DNA from: Flavobacterium swingsii
Lineage (GTDB): Bacteria; Bacteroidota; Bacteroidia; Flavobacteriales; Flavobacteriaceae
DNA length: 64,000 nucleotides
Direction of reading: 5' to 3'
Assembly (NCBI RefSeq): GCF_900111965.1
Contig: NZ_FOJT01000003.1
Coordinates: 248,001 to 312,000 of the forward strand
The notes under the pieces were generated by a model, which did not search any database, was not told the DNA's origin, and saw only the letters and a list, made by a program, of their open reading frames with translations. Position 1 is the stretch's first letter, and each line of letters begins with the position of its first letter. Shown here in pieces: positions 24,970-32,878 of the stretch. The translations under genes and the position numbers were made by a program.

Positions 24970-26169
24970 TTATTCCAACAATTTTTTGCTCACACGACTT
25001 CCGGCAATAAAGGAAGCCATAACACCTAATATTGTAATCGTTGCCATAACAATGGCTACGTTTTGCAAATTGAAAATTACGGGATACGCTAAGGATTCGG
25101 TAATCATAACCACCTTAAAATATTGCTGAATTAGCACGATTATTATTCCTAAAAATAAGCCTAAAAATCCACCAAAAACCGTTAGCAAAGTGCCTTGCAG
25201 TAAAAATATTTTTCGCAAATCAAGAATGGGTGTTCCTACGTTATATAAGGTTTTCAGGTTGTCTTTTTTGTCAAGAATCATCATAATAATGGCGCCTGCC
25301 AGCGTAAATAAAATAAGGATAATGACTAAGGTGCAAATGAGGTAAAGGATAGTGTTTTCGGTATTTAGCATCTTATACAAACTATCGTTTTGTTGCGCTC
25401 TATTTTTTATAATCACCTTATTGCCAAAAATAGTATTCAAATCGGCAACAACATTTTCGCTGTTTGCATTTGGAGCTAATTTTATCTCGATTCCAGAAAT
25501 CTGATTGGGTTTAAATTCTAGGAGTTCTTGGGTAAGTTCTAAATCGGCAAAAACGTATTTAGAATCCAGTTCGTCATTTATAGCATAAATCCCAATAGGA
25601 ACTAAGTTCGATTTATTGAAAGCATTTTCGGGACTAGAAATAGCGCCTTTTCCAGGTTTTGGCACAAAAATCTCGAAAGCATTATCTAAATCAAACAACC
25701 CCAAAGATAATTTCTGAGCAATCATATTCCCTATAACGACTTGAGGCGTTTTTGGTGCGAGCCATTGGCCTTGGTACATTGCTTTAGTTACGTTGTTTAC
25801 GAGGTTGTACTGACCATCGACACCTTTTATGTAAGCAACTTGTTCTTTGTTTTTGTACAAAAAAAGAACTTTTTCTTCGATAGTTTTACTGTAAAAAGCA
25901 ATGTCTTTATTGGCTTTAATTTTTCGTTTCTGGTCTTCCGAAATAAGAAATGATTTACCGTATTTTGGAATAACTTTTAAATCTGGATCAAAATCATTGC
26001 TAAACGACAAACTAAATTCTTTCAGTCCACTAAAGATGGACATAAAAACGAAAAGTACCATAGCCCCAATTACAATTCCACCCAAGGCAATTTTAGAAAT
26101 AATATTAATCGCATTATTACTACTTCGGCTAAAAACGTAACGTTTGGCTATGTAAAAAGGAAAATTCAA
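24970..26169 (-). CDS. FtsX-like/LolE-type ABC transporter permease
   Basis: A 399-residue permease with the LolC/E layout. One N-terminal span (about 25-50, after FYIAKRYVFSRSSNNAINIIS) is followed by a MacB-like periplasmic domain of about 220 residues and three C-terminal spans (about 275-300, 325-350, 370-390) of the FtsX domain. Lipoprotein-releasing permeases extract mature lipoproteins from the inner membrane towards LolA. The ATPase is not encoded nearby. It starts 1 base after the rbfA stop, so the two share a transcript. Confidence 0.9.
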   Translation of the reverse strand: MNFPFYIAKRYVFSRSSNNAINIISKIALGGIVIGAMVLFVFMSIFSGLKEFSLSFSNDFDPDLKVIPKYGKSFLISEDQKRKIKANKDIAFYSKTIEEKVLFLYKNKEQVAYIKGVDGQYNLVNNVTKAMYQGQWLAPKTPQVVIGNMIAQKLSLGLFDLDNAFEIFVPKPGKGAISSPENAFNKSNLVPIGIYAINDELDSKYVFADLELTQELLEFKPNQISGIEIKLAPNANSENVVADLNTIFGNKVIIKNRAQQNDSLYKMLNTENTILYLICTLVIILILFTLAGAIIMMILDKKDNLKTLYNVGTPILDLRKIFLLQGTLLTVFGGFLGLFLGIIIVLIQQYFKVVMITESLAYPVIFNLQNVAIVMATITILGVMASFIAGSRVSKKLLE

Positions 26170-26170
26170 A

Positions 26171-26563
26171 TTATATTTTCTTTCTTTTTTCTAACAAATC
26201 ACGGTTCTCGATAGGATTTTCTTTTCCGGTAAGAGCATTGTCTATTTTTTCGATATAATCTAAACTATCATCAATATAAAAAGCCAAATTAGGAACCTTA
26301 CGCAACTGCAAACGAACACGTTGCGACAAATCGTGCTTAATCAAGTACATGTTAGATTTTATAGATTCCAAAATTTCAGGCGCTTTTTCTTGCGGAAAAA
26401 CACTCAAATACACTCTCGCCACACCTAAGTCTGTAGTTACAGTCACTTTAGAAACCGAAATAACAAGGTTCGAAATCCCATTCTTGCGAATCTCACCCTG
26501 CAAAATATCTACTAAATCTTTCTGAATAACGCCACCTATTTTTTTTTGTCTATTTGTTTCCAT
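26171..26563 (-). CDS. rbfA: 30S ribosome-binding factor A
   Basis: A 130-residue KH-type RbfA that binds the 30S subunit and supports 16S rRNA 5'-end maturation. It shows KKIGGVIQKDLVDILQGE, VTVTTDLGVARVYLSVFP, and a C-terminal RVRLQLRKVPNLAFYIDDSLDY. The start METNRQ at 26563 is preferred over an upstream ATG at 26596 because homologues begin here and the -7 box lies between the two. Only four bases separate that box from the ATG. Confidence 0.92.
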   Translation of the reverse strand: METNRQKKIGGVIQKDLVDILQGEIRKNGISNLVISVSKVTVTTDLGVARVYLSVFPQEKAPEILESIKSNMYLIKHDLSQRVRLQLRKVPNLAFYIDDSLDYIEKIDNALTGKENPIENRDLLEKRKKI

Positions 26564-26567
26564 ACTG

Positions 26568-26575
26568 CAAAAATA
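26568..26575 (-). promoter_or_regulatory. -7 box of rbfA, giving a nearly leaderless transcript
   Basis: On the minus strand TATTTTTG is followed by CAGT and then the rbfA ATG. A start site about 5-7 bases after the box would fall on or beside the start codon. No clear -33 TTG was seen. Confidence 0.45.
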
Positions 26576-26605
26576 CGATATTTTAGTTAAATACATTCTT
26601 AAAAT

Positions 26606-26740
26606 TAGGAGCGAATTGCTCGGGCATTTTCAGGAAATTGCGTTCCTGCTATTCGTTACAATCTTTTTTCTATACCTGACAGGTTTTAAAAACCTGTCAG
26701 GTATAGAAAAAAGGATTTCCACTGCTATCAGGGCTATTTT
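26606..26740 (+). repeat. REP-like imperfect palindrome, copy B, with an 18-bp perfect dyad in its centre
   Basis: The left part has CTGCTATTCGTTACAATC plus a T-run; the right part has AAAAAAGGATTTCCACTGCT followed by ATCAGGGCTA. Between them is a perfect dyad at 26670-26706 (18-bp arms, one-base centre) whose arms each contain CCTGACAGG. It fills most of the gap between the divergent rbfA and epimerase genes. Confidence 0.75.
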
Positions 26741-26787
26741 AGGAAATGAATTGTATTTTTGCGAACTTTGCAACAAACAAAACAACA

Positions 26788-27192
26788 ATGAGAAAAATAG
26801 AACACATAGGAATTGCGGTAAAAAATTTAGAAGTTTCCAACCTAATTTTCGAAAAATTATTTGGCGCTCCATCATATAAGCAAGAAGAAGTCGCGAGCGA
26901 AGGTGTAAAAACCTCATTTTTTATGAATGGACCAAATAAAATCGAATTATTAGAAGCCACAAATCCAGAAAGTCCCATTGCAAAATTCCTAGAAAAAAAA
27001 GGAGAAGGAATACACCACATCGCTTTCGATGTTGAAGATATTGTTTCGGAAATTGCTCGTTTACAGTCAGAAGGCTTTGTTGTCCTAAACGAAATCCCCA
27101 AAAAAGGAGCCGATAATAAGCTGGTTGCCTTCTTACACCCAAAATCTACAAACGGAGTTTTAATAGAATTGTGTCAAGAAATTAAAGATTAA
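26788..27192 (+). CDS. mce: methylmalonyl-CoA epimerase
   Basis: A 134-residue VOC-fold enzyme that interconverts (R)- and (S)-methylmalonyl-CoA in propionate metabolism. It carries the metal-ligand blocks KIEHIGIAVKN (His5), EGIHHIAFDVEDI and GVLIELCQE. The ATG at 26788 is chosen by homology; an ATG at 26746 would add 14 unlikely residues and start before the promoter box. A TATTTTTG at 26754-26761 probably drives it, with no convincing -33 because the repeat lies there. Confidence 0.93.
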   Translation: MRKIEHIGIAVKNLEVSNLIFEKLFGAPSYKQEEVASEGVKTSFFMNGPNKIELLEATNPESPIAKFLEKKGEGIHHIAFDVEDIVSEIARLQSEGFVVLNEIPKKGADNKLVAFLHPKSTNGVLIELCQEIKD

Positions 27193-27224
27193 TTTTGGGA
27201 ATCCCAAAAAATGTAGTAATATTG
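27193..27224 (+). promoter_or_regulatory. promoter of the tRNA gene
   Basis: TTTTG at 27193-27197 and TAATATTG at 27217-27224 are separated by 19 bases. The -33 part lies in a 17-base palindrome (TTTTGGGA, A, TCCCAAAA) that follows the epimerase stop codon. Confidence 0.5.
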
Positions 27225-27237
27225 CACTCTCAAAACA

Positions 27238-27311
27238 GGTCCTATAGCTCATTCGGTTAGAGCAACTGACTCATAATCAGTAGGTGCTTGGTTCGATTCC
27301 AAGTGGGACCA
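27238..27311 (+). tRNA. tRNA with CAT anticodon, probably tRNA-Ile2 (lysidine type)
   Basis: A 74-base cloverleaf. The acceptor is GGTCCTA/TGGGACC with A73, the D-arm contains AGCTCATTCGGTTAGAGC, the anticodon stem CTGA/TCAG flanks the loop CTCATAA (anticodon CAT), and the T-arm is CTTGG/CCAAG with TTCGATT. CCA is not encoded. C4-G69 and C5-G68 in the acceptor stem are the pairs by which TilS recognises tRNA-Ile2, so Ile2 is favoured. Elongator tRNA-Met is the alternative; initiator is unlikely because the 1-72 pair is matched and GGG/CCC anticodon-stem pairs are absent. Confidence 0.9.
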
Positions 27312-27324
27312 CTTTAGTTTTGCA

Positions 27325-27352
27325 AAGCCTTTCAAGAAATTGGAAGGTTTTT
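27325..27352 (+). terminator. Rho-independent terminator after the tRNA
   Basis: A stem CCTTTCAA/TTGGAAGG with a GAAA loop is followed by a run of eight T. Confidence 0.65.
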
Positions 27353-27504
27353 TTTATTTTTTGATATTTTATTGTAAATTAATTGGTTGAATCAAATATT
27401 TGCCCTATTATTGTGCTGAAAATAATTTTAGATTAAAAATTTATTTATTTAAAATAAACTCTAAAATGTTTTGTTAAAAAGTTTTTTTTTATATTTTTAC
27501 AACT

Positions 27505-27717
27505 ATGAATATTGCTCCGAAAAACCTAATTCTAAGTTTGTTAGCTGTTCTAACAACTTTTTTTACATACGCTGCTCCTCCAGGAGGTGGACCACCACCA
27601 CCTACACCGCCACCGCCACCAGGATTACCTATTGATGGTAGTGTTTTCTTGCTTGTAGCTGTAGCAATGGTATATGGTTTTTATACACTCAGAAAATTTA
27701 AATTACAATCTAAATAA
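27505..27717 (+). CDS. small Pro-rich exported protein with a PID-CTERM-like sorting tail
   Basis: A 70-residue protein consisting of a signal peptide (about 1-23, ending YAA), a Gly/Pro-rich linker (PPGGGPPPPTPPPPPG), the motif LPIDGS, a hydrophobic helix (VFLLVAVAMVYGFYTL) and a basic tail RKFKLQSK. This tripartite end (short motif, one span, Lys/Arg tail) is the layout of C-terminal protein-sorting signals, and the PID motif matches the PID-CTERM type described in Bacteroidetes. Almost no mature domain remains outside the signal. It is preceded by about 190 AT-rich bases and followed by a strong terminator. Confidence 0.7.
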   Translation: MNIAPKNLILSLLAVLTTFFTYAAPPGGGPPPPTPPPPPGLPIDGSVFLLVAVAMVYGFYTLRKFKLQSK

Positions 27718-27747
27718 AAAAAGGTACGCAATTTGCGTACCTTTTTT
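27717..27747. terminator. bidirectional terminator between the PID-CTERM gene and bioB
   Basis: Perfect arms AAAAAAGGTACGCAA/TTGCGTACCTTTTTT with a one-base centre separate two convergent genes. Confidence 0.85.
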
Positions 27748-27765
27748 GTTATGTATAATTCTTTG

Positions 27766-28854
27766 TTAGTTTTTCCCTTTTCCAGACAATTCAAGGTTTT
27801 TCTCTATCGTGTGGCCTGGTCTTGACCATTTTGGTTTTTCTCCTAATGATTCATATTGAGAATCTTTCGCTTCAACCGTTGTTGGTTGTGATACTTTAGT
27901 AAATGGTTTTTGAGGATTTAGTCCCAACATCTCAAACATTTTCATGTCTTCATTTACATCTGGGTTTGGTGTTGTAAGTAATTTATCTCCAGCAAAAATC
28001 GAATTTGCTCCAGCAAAAAAGCACATCGCCTGACCTTCTCTAGTCATATTCATTCTTCCTGCCGAAAGTCTTACTTGTGTTTCTGGCATAATAATACGAG
28101 TTGTGGCAACCATACGAATCATTTCCCATATTTCTACCGGCTTTTCTTCTTCCATCGGAGTTCCTTCTACGGCAACTAATGCGTTTATTGGTACCGATTC
28201 TGGTTGAGGGCTCAAAGTCGATAGTGCTACTAGCATTCCGGCTCTGTCTTCTACACTTTCTCCCATTCCAATAATTCCGCCACTGCAAACAGTAACGTTT
28301 GTTTTTCTAACATTTTCGATAGTTTGAATTCTGTCTTCAAAACCTCTTGTAGAAATTACTTCTTTATAGTATTCTTCGGAAGTATCTAAGTTGTGGTTGT
28401 AAGCATACAATCCTGCTTCTGCTAATCGGTGTGCTTGGTTTTCGGTAATCATACCTAATGTGCAACAAACTTCCATGTCTAGTTTATTGATGGTTCTTAC
28501 CATTTCTAAAACTTGATCAAACTCTGGTCCGTCTTTTACGTTTCTCCAAGCGGCTCCCATACAAACTCTAGAAGAACCTGATGATTTTGCTCGTAATGCT
28601 TGTGCTTTTACTTGTTGCACACTCATTAAGTCGTTTCCTTCAATATCTGTATGATATCTTGCGGCTTGCGGGCAATAACCACAATCTTCTGGGCAACCAC
28701 CTGTTTTTATAGAAAGTAAAGTTGAAACCTGAACCACATTTGGGTCATGATGTTCTCTGTGAATTGAGGCTGCTTCGTAAAGCAAATCCATCAGGGGTTT
28801 GTTGTATATGGCAATTATTTCTTCTTTTGTCCAATTATTTCTCATTACACTCAT
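27766..28854 (-). CDS. bioB: biotin synthase
   Basis: A 362-residue radical-SAM enzyme that inserts sulfur into dethiobiotin. The radical-SAM cluster motif is GGCPEDCGYCPQ (Cys54, Cys58, Cys61). VCMGAAWRN, ICSGGIIGMGE-type residues and a C-terminal FFAGANSIFAGDKLLTT carry the [2Fe-2S] and substrate ligands. Length and sequence are typical of Flavobacterium BioB. A start three codons downstream is also possible. No other biotin genes are adjacent. Confidence 0.96.
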   Translation of the reverse strand: MSVMRNNWTKEEIIAIYNKPLMDLLYEAASIHREHHDPNVVQVSTLLSIKTGGCPEDCGYCPQAARYHTDIEGNDLMSVQQVKAQALRAKSSGSSRVCMGAAWRNVKDGPEFDQVLEMVRTINKLDMEVCCTLGMITENQAHRLAEAGLYAYNHNLDTSEEYYKEVISTRGFEDRIQTIENVRKTNVTVCSGGIIGMGESVEDRAGMLVALSTLSPQPESVPINALVAVEGTPMEEEKPVEIWEMIRMVATTRIIMPETQVRLSAGRMNMTREGQAMCFFAGANSIFAGDKLLTTPNPDVNEDMKMFEMLGLNPQKPFTKVSQPTTVEAKDSQYESLGEKPKWSRPGHTIEKNLELSGKGKN

Positions 28855-28930
28855 AATAGTATCTTATAAATAGGTGTCAAAAATAAGGATTTCGATTTAA
28901 AGTTTTACGTTCCTATTCATTTAAACTAAA

Positions 28931-28968
28931 AAATGTTTTTAGGAAATGGGTTTCCTAAAAACATTTTT
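28931..28968 (-). terminator. terminator-like perfect hairpin
   Basis: Perfect 17-base arms AAAATGTTTTTAGGAAA/TTTCCTAAAAACATTTT around TGGG lie just downstream of the minus-strand membrane-protein gene and before the bioB leader. They probably separate the two transcripts. Confidence 0.7.
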
Positions 28969-28992
28969 GTTAAAAAACGTAATAAACTAACT

Positions 28993-29436
28993 CTAAAAAT
29001 GCTTTACAGGGCGGTCTTTCCAGTATTGCATCAATGTAAATGTGATAATTATTGATGATGCAATTCCTTCGAAAAATAAACCTATACAGTATTCATTCAC
29101 TGATGGTGTTCCTCCTCCAAATAAAAAATTCTGAGACAGTTTTGCTAAATAAGCATCGCCACCTTTCATAGAAATATAAGTTAACAAACCAGCAACACTT
29201 AAAGCAACACCGATTAATGCGGTTAATGTTCCTGAGATTAGATTTTCTAAATATTCTGTTTTGCCTTCGTTGTAATTAGATTTTATGGTCTTGTTTAAGA
29301 AATAGATGACTATAAAAATATTTAATATTCTAAGTAAAAAAACGTCTGATAATCCCAATAATTCCATAGTAAGGAAATAGAGACCAATTCCTATAAAAAT
29401 TAAAATACCATTATTAAGTTCTTTCGGGATACTCAT
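28993..29436 (-). CDS. hypothetical four-span membrane protein
   Basis: A 147-residue protein with four predicted membrane helices (about 10-28, 30-48, 65-85, 118-138). Its loop contains GGDAYLAKLSQNFLFGGG. The topology resembles DUF4199-type small membrane proteins of Bacteroidetes, but family membership is not established. It has its own terminator and stands alone. Confidence 0.7.
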   Translation of the reverse strand: MSIPKELNNGILIFIGIGLYFLTMELLGLSDVFLLRILNIFIVIYFLNKTIKSNYNEGKTEYLENLISGTLTALIGVALSVAGLLTYISMKGGDAYLAKLSQNFLFGGGTPSVNEYCIGLFFEGIASSIIITFTLMQYWKDRPVKHF

Positions 29437-29541
29437 AAGTAATAAGATTTAATTAAACAATTGGTTAAAAAAATATAAATATTACATCAAATATAATTAA
29501 TTATTATTATACTTACAAATATTTAACAATTTTCTATTGTT

Positions 29542-30462
29542 TTAAAAATAATCTAAGGAAGTGGTTTTGTCTTGCTGAAGTTGGCTTTTTAATTCATCAA
29601 TTGAATTAAATTTCACCTCTTCTCTAATGAATTCATGAACAGAAATTGTAAGATTTAAATTGTACAAATCTTCATTTACATCAAAAAAATGAATTTCAAT
29701 AGTTGTATTTTTTCCATCAACGGTAGGTTTTGTACCAATATTCATCATGCCTTGGTGGGTTTTTCCTTGCCAAGAACCTTCAACGATATAAACGCCATTT
29801 TTAGGAATAATTTTTTGAGTATTTTCGATACTAATATTGGCTGTAGGAAAACCAATTGTTCTTCCTAATTGTTTGCCTTTTTCGACTTTTCCTGTAAAAG
29901 TGTAATGGTATCCTAAATATTGATTCGCTAATTTTATATTCCCATCCTGAATTGCTTTTCTGGTTTTAGTCGAACTTATTGAGATTTCGTCTATCTCTTT
30001 GGCAGAAATTTGCTCGACATCAAAATGATATTTTTTCCCAAAATAAATTAAATCATGTATGTCTGACGCTCTGTTTTTTCCGAAACGATGGTCGTAACCA
30101 ATGATTATTTTTTGAATATTTAATTTATCAACCAATACGTTTTTTACAAATTCTTCTCCTGTTAATTCCGAAAAAAGGGTGTCGAAAGGGTGTATGATTA
30201 AGTTATTGATTCCTTTTTTTTCTAAGAGAATGATTTTTTCTTCGTTGGTATTCAATAATTTGATATTGCTTTCTGCTTGCAAAACACTACGAGGATGTTG
30301 CGAAAAAGTGAGTACAACACTTTCTAAATCATTATTTTGAGTACTGTTTAATAACCTATTTATGATTCTCTGATGCCCCAAGTGAACACCATCGAAAGTA
30401 CCAAGAGTTACAATGGTTCTTTTCTCACATTTAAAATCTGAAATAGAATGAAATACTTTCAA
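29542..30462 (-). CDS. ribF: bifunctional riboflavin kinase/FAD synthetase
   Basis: A 306-residue two-domain enzyme converting riboflavin to FMN and FAD. The N-terminal FAD synthetase domain shows GTFDGVHLGHQRI and the later SSTKTRKAI motif. The C-terminal riboflavin kinase shows GRTIGFPTANI and GVYIV. Length is usual for the family. It has its own promoter, fused with the terminator of the upstream protease gene. Confidence 0.96.
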   Translation of the reverse strand: MKVFHSISDFKCEKRTIVTLGTFDGVHLGHQRIINRLLNSTQNNDLESVVLTFSQHPRSVLQAESNIKLLNTNEEKIILLEKKGINNLIIHPFDTLFSELTGEEFVKNVLVDKLNIQKIIIGYDHRFGKNRASDIHDLIYFGKKYHFDVEQISAKEIDEISISSTKTRKAIQDGNIKLANQYLGYHYTFTGKVEKGKQLGRTIGFPTANISIENTQKIIPKNGVYIVEGSWQGKTHQGMMNIGTKPTVDGKNTTIEIHFFDVNEDLYNLNLTISVHEFIREEVKFNSIDELKSQLQQDKTTSLDYF

Positions 30463-30480
30463 AGGGAATTAATATTTGTA

Positions 30481-30509
30481 CAAAAATAAAAAGGATTGGC
30501 GTAAACCAA
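30481..30509 (-). promoter_or_regulatory. promoter of ribF, overlapping a terminator
   Basis: On the minus strand TATTTTTG (30488-30481) lies 18 bases before the ribF ATG. A TTG at 30509-30507, spaced 18 bases from it, sits inside the stem of the preceding terminator. Confidence 0.55.
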
Positions 30510-30517
30510 TCCTTTTT
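30488..30517 (-). terminator. Rho-independent terminator of the M43 protease gene
   Basis: Arms AAAAAGGATTGG/CCAATCCTTTTT with a six-base loop lie directly after the protease stop codon in transcription direction and overlap the ribF promoter. Confidence 0.8.
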
Positions 30518-30537
30518 TAAGAAAATATTTAAAAAAA

Positions 30538-32577
30538 TTATTCTTTTATGAAATGTAATGTCTTTGTAGCGCCACCTAAATTTAAATTTAAGAAATAAAC
30601 GCCACTAGTAAGACTTGAAACATTAACAGTTAAATCGGCATCAGATGAAACGACTTTAGTTACAACTCTTTGTCCTAAGTTATTGTATATTTCTATTTTA
30701 CCATTTCTTACAATACCTTGAGAAACATCAATTGTAAAGAAATCTTTAGATGGGTTTGGATACAAAACAGTATCTTCTAATAAAGTAAAAGCATCAGTAC
30801 TTAATACAGCATTGTTCGTAAAGTAGCTTATTTTCTGAGCGGAAGTAAAATCAGTAACATTTACTACTGTTGTAGCTCCAGCAGTTACAGTATAGTAACC
30901 TTGTGTTCCGCCATCATTTAATCCATCTCCAAATGAATCATTCATAGTTAGATAAAAACAAAGATTTGGATTTAAATTCCAAGTTTGATTATTTACTAAT
31001 GTTTGAGGTCCTGCTACATCCGTATATGGACCACCAGCATATATATTAGGACCACCGCCACTTCTTTTTAAAAACCAAGAAATTTCGCTACCGTAAGTAT
31101 CACCAACAAGATTAAATGTAAATGTAGTTGCGTTTGCATACGCTAAATTAGAGCCAAAAGTTTTAGAAGCAGTATTATTCGTTGCTCTAGCATCAGCACC
31201 GCCATTAACTGCTGTAATAGAAGTGTTAAGTGTTCCGTTTACAGCTGTGTTAGCTAACGTAATTGTTGCATATTTATTTGGAGCAAGAGAACCGGACCAG
31301 TTATTAACATAGTTTGTTCCTCCATTTATATTATAACTTATAGCAGCAGAAGTCATAGTAGCAGTTCCTCTGTTGTATAGTAATATTATTTTTGCAGGAG
31401 AAGCTGGATTTGGCGTAGTGCAATTAGGCTCAGCTTGGCAACCATTTTCAATTATTACTTGGGCATCATTTGCGAATAAAGCTATTGCAGCATCTTTATT
31501 AGACGCTCCATAAGCTCTTCTTGGGGAGTTATTTAAAACCGTTGTAATTCTTGTTTTTTGGTCTGCTGTAAATATATTCATACATGTATCGTCTGTATAA
31601 TCCATGTAGTTCTCAATCATGTCATTACCTGGTGCTGCGCAAGAATTTGTGCCTGCAGGGCATCCACCATTTGCAGCAGCAGCAGCAGGAGTGTCTGCGC
31701 AAAAATCTTCATTAGTTGCAACATTTGTAGCTGGTGTTGGACAAGCGTCATCACCCCAAATATGTCTTAACCCTAGAAAGTGACCAACTTCGTGAGTCAT
31801 TGTTCTACCTCTATCGAAAGGTGGAGAAAAACTTCCAGATGCCAATGCAGAACTACCAAAAGTAGCATAATTTGCAACTACTCCATCAGAATTTGCGTTT
31901 TGAGGAGCTGGACTCATGCCTGCTAAACTTGTTTCTGGAAATTGAGCATAACCAAGTAATTGGGTGTCGGTAAAATTAACAGACCACATGTTCATGTACA
32001 ATGTAGGATCCCATATTGTTTTCGGCTTTACAGAAGAATCTATTTCACCTGTTGACCAAGTAGCTTGACATAAATTAACTCTATTTATACCATTTGTTGG
32101 GTTTCCGTTTGGATCAGCTTTAGCTAAAACAAATTCAACTTGAATATCTGCACCAACTGGGTTAGAATTAAAACCAGGAGTACCAGCCATTCTTCTGAAA
32201 TCTTGATTCATAACCGTAATTTGCGATTGTACTTGCTCATCTGAAATATTTTCATTTGTTCCGTACGCATCACCATTATGAATAACGTGAACAACTACAG
32301 GAATATAGATAATCCCTCCTGATTGAGACATCGTTTGTTGTTGTTGAATTTTTTGAGCCATCCAGTTTTCAAAACGTTCTTTAGATTCCATTTTCGGATT
32401 TTTGGCTCTTAAAAAATCCTCGTATTCTGTAGAAGCACATCTAATATACCCTGAAGGAGTAATGTTTTCTGGATTTACTATTTTTCCGAAAACCGTTCTG
32501 TCACTAGATTTATTTTGTGCGAAAACTACGCTACCAAAACAAAAGAATAATGACATGATTAAAGTAATTTTTTTCAT
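30538..32577 (-). CDS. M43-family zinc metalloprotease with T9SS sorting domain
   Basis: A 679-residue secreted protease with a signal peptide (about 1-21, ending VVFAQ) and a pro-region. The pappalysin/cytophagalysin catalytic domain carries HEVGHFLGLRH (zinc ligands His262, His266, His272; Glu263), a Cys-rich loop after it (DDACPTP, DFCADTP) and a Met-turn region ENYMDYTDDTCMN. A beta-sandwich region follows, then a C-terminal T9SS type A domain (VLYPNPSKDFFTID...GVYFLNLNLGG...HFIKE). It is presumably exported to the cell surface or medium. A TATATTTG box about 30 bases upstream is the likely -7. Confidence 0.94.
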   Translation of the reverse strand: MKKITLIMSLFFCFGSVVFAQNKSSDRTVFGKIVNPENITPSGYIRCASTEYEDFLRAKNPKMESKERFENWMAQKIQQQQTMSQSGGIIYIPVVVHVIHNGDAYGTNENISDEQVQSQITVMNQDFRRMAGTPGFNSNPVGADIQVEFVLAKADPNGNPTNGINRVNLCQATWSTGEIDSSVKPKTIWDPTLYMNMWSVNFTDTQLLGYAQFPETSLAGMSPAPQNANSDGVVANYATFGSSALASGSFSPPFDRGRTMTHEVGHFLGLRHIWGDDACPTPATNVATNEDFCADTPAAAAANGGCPAGTNSCAAPGNDMIENYMDYTDDTCMNIFTADQKTRITTVLNNSPRRAYGASNKDAAIALFANDAQVIIENGCQAEPNCTTPNPASPAKIILLYNRGTATMTSAAISYNINGGTNYVNNWSGSLAPNKYATITLANTAVNGTLNTSITAVNGGADARATNNTASKTFGSNLAYANATTFTFNLVGDTYGSEISWFLKRSGGGPNIYAGGPYTDVAGPQTLVNNQTWNLNPNLCFYLTMNDSFGDGLNDGGTQGYYTVTAGATTVVNVTDFTSAQKISYFTNNAVLSTDAFTLLEDTVLYPNPSKDFFTIDVSQGIVRNGKIEIYNNLGQRVVTKVVSSDADLTVNVSSLTSGVYFLNLNLGGATKTLHFIKE

Positions 32578-32605
32578 TTTTTTGTAAAAATTGGTTAATT
32601 AACAA

Positions 32606-32613
32606 CAAATATA
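32606..32613 (-). promoter_or_regulatory. -7 box of the M43 protease gene
   Basis: TATATTTG on the minus strand, with its G 28 bases before the ATG. No convincing -33 TTG at the expected spacing. Confidence 0.4.
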
Positions 32614-32700
32614 ATAAAAAAACAATAATTTCATAACGCTGCAAAAACATTAACAATTTTTTTAAAAAATTAATAAATCACTTCCTGTTAAACAAATTTA

Positions 32701-32878
32701 TAGTATTTTTCTAATCCTGCTAAAGTAAACGATTTTATTATTTTTTAAGACACACTTAATCGTTCTGATAGTTTTGTTTTTTCAGTTTTATCCAATTCGT
32801 TAAGGACATTGCCTTTTCCCTTATTTATCAAATACTGAACTATTTTTCTGTTCAAATTCATATAACTGTTAGGTGTTT
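32701..32878 (-). pseudogene. decayed partial copy of pth (peptidyl-tRNA hydrolase)
   Basis: Read on the minus strand, this stretch matches the intact pth gene about 2.7 kb away in two blocks. The first (ATATGAATTTGAACAGAAAA, then AGTTCAGTATTTGAT) corresponds to YMNLSGKAVQYW. The second (GAAAAAACAAAACTATCAGA and flanks) corresponds to the C-terminal LGEWDESEKTKLPERL region up to LAGLEN. The middle of the gene is deleted and stops and frameshifts interrupt all frames. Both copies have the same orientation. No reading frame of note remains. Confidence 0.75.

Noticed and set aside
27590..27620. CCACCA-type tandem repeat as a candidate CRISPR or minisatellite
   Set aside because: It simply encodes the poly-Pro linker of the small sorting protein.
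31558..31770. Plus-strand ORF of 70 residues inside the M43 protease gene
   Set aside because: It is the complement of a Cys/Ala/Thr-rich coding stretch, has low-complexity composition and no promoter; the protease frame has clear motifs.
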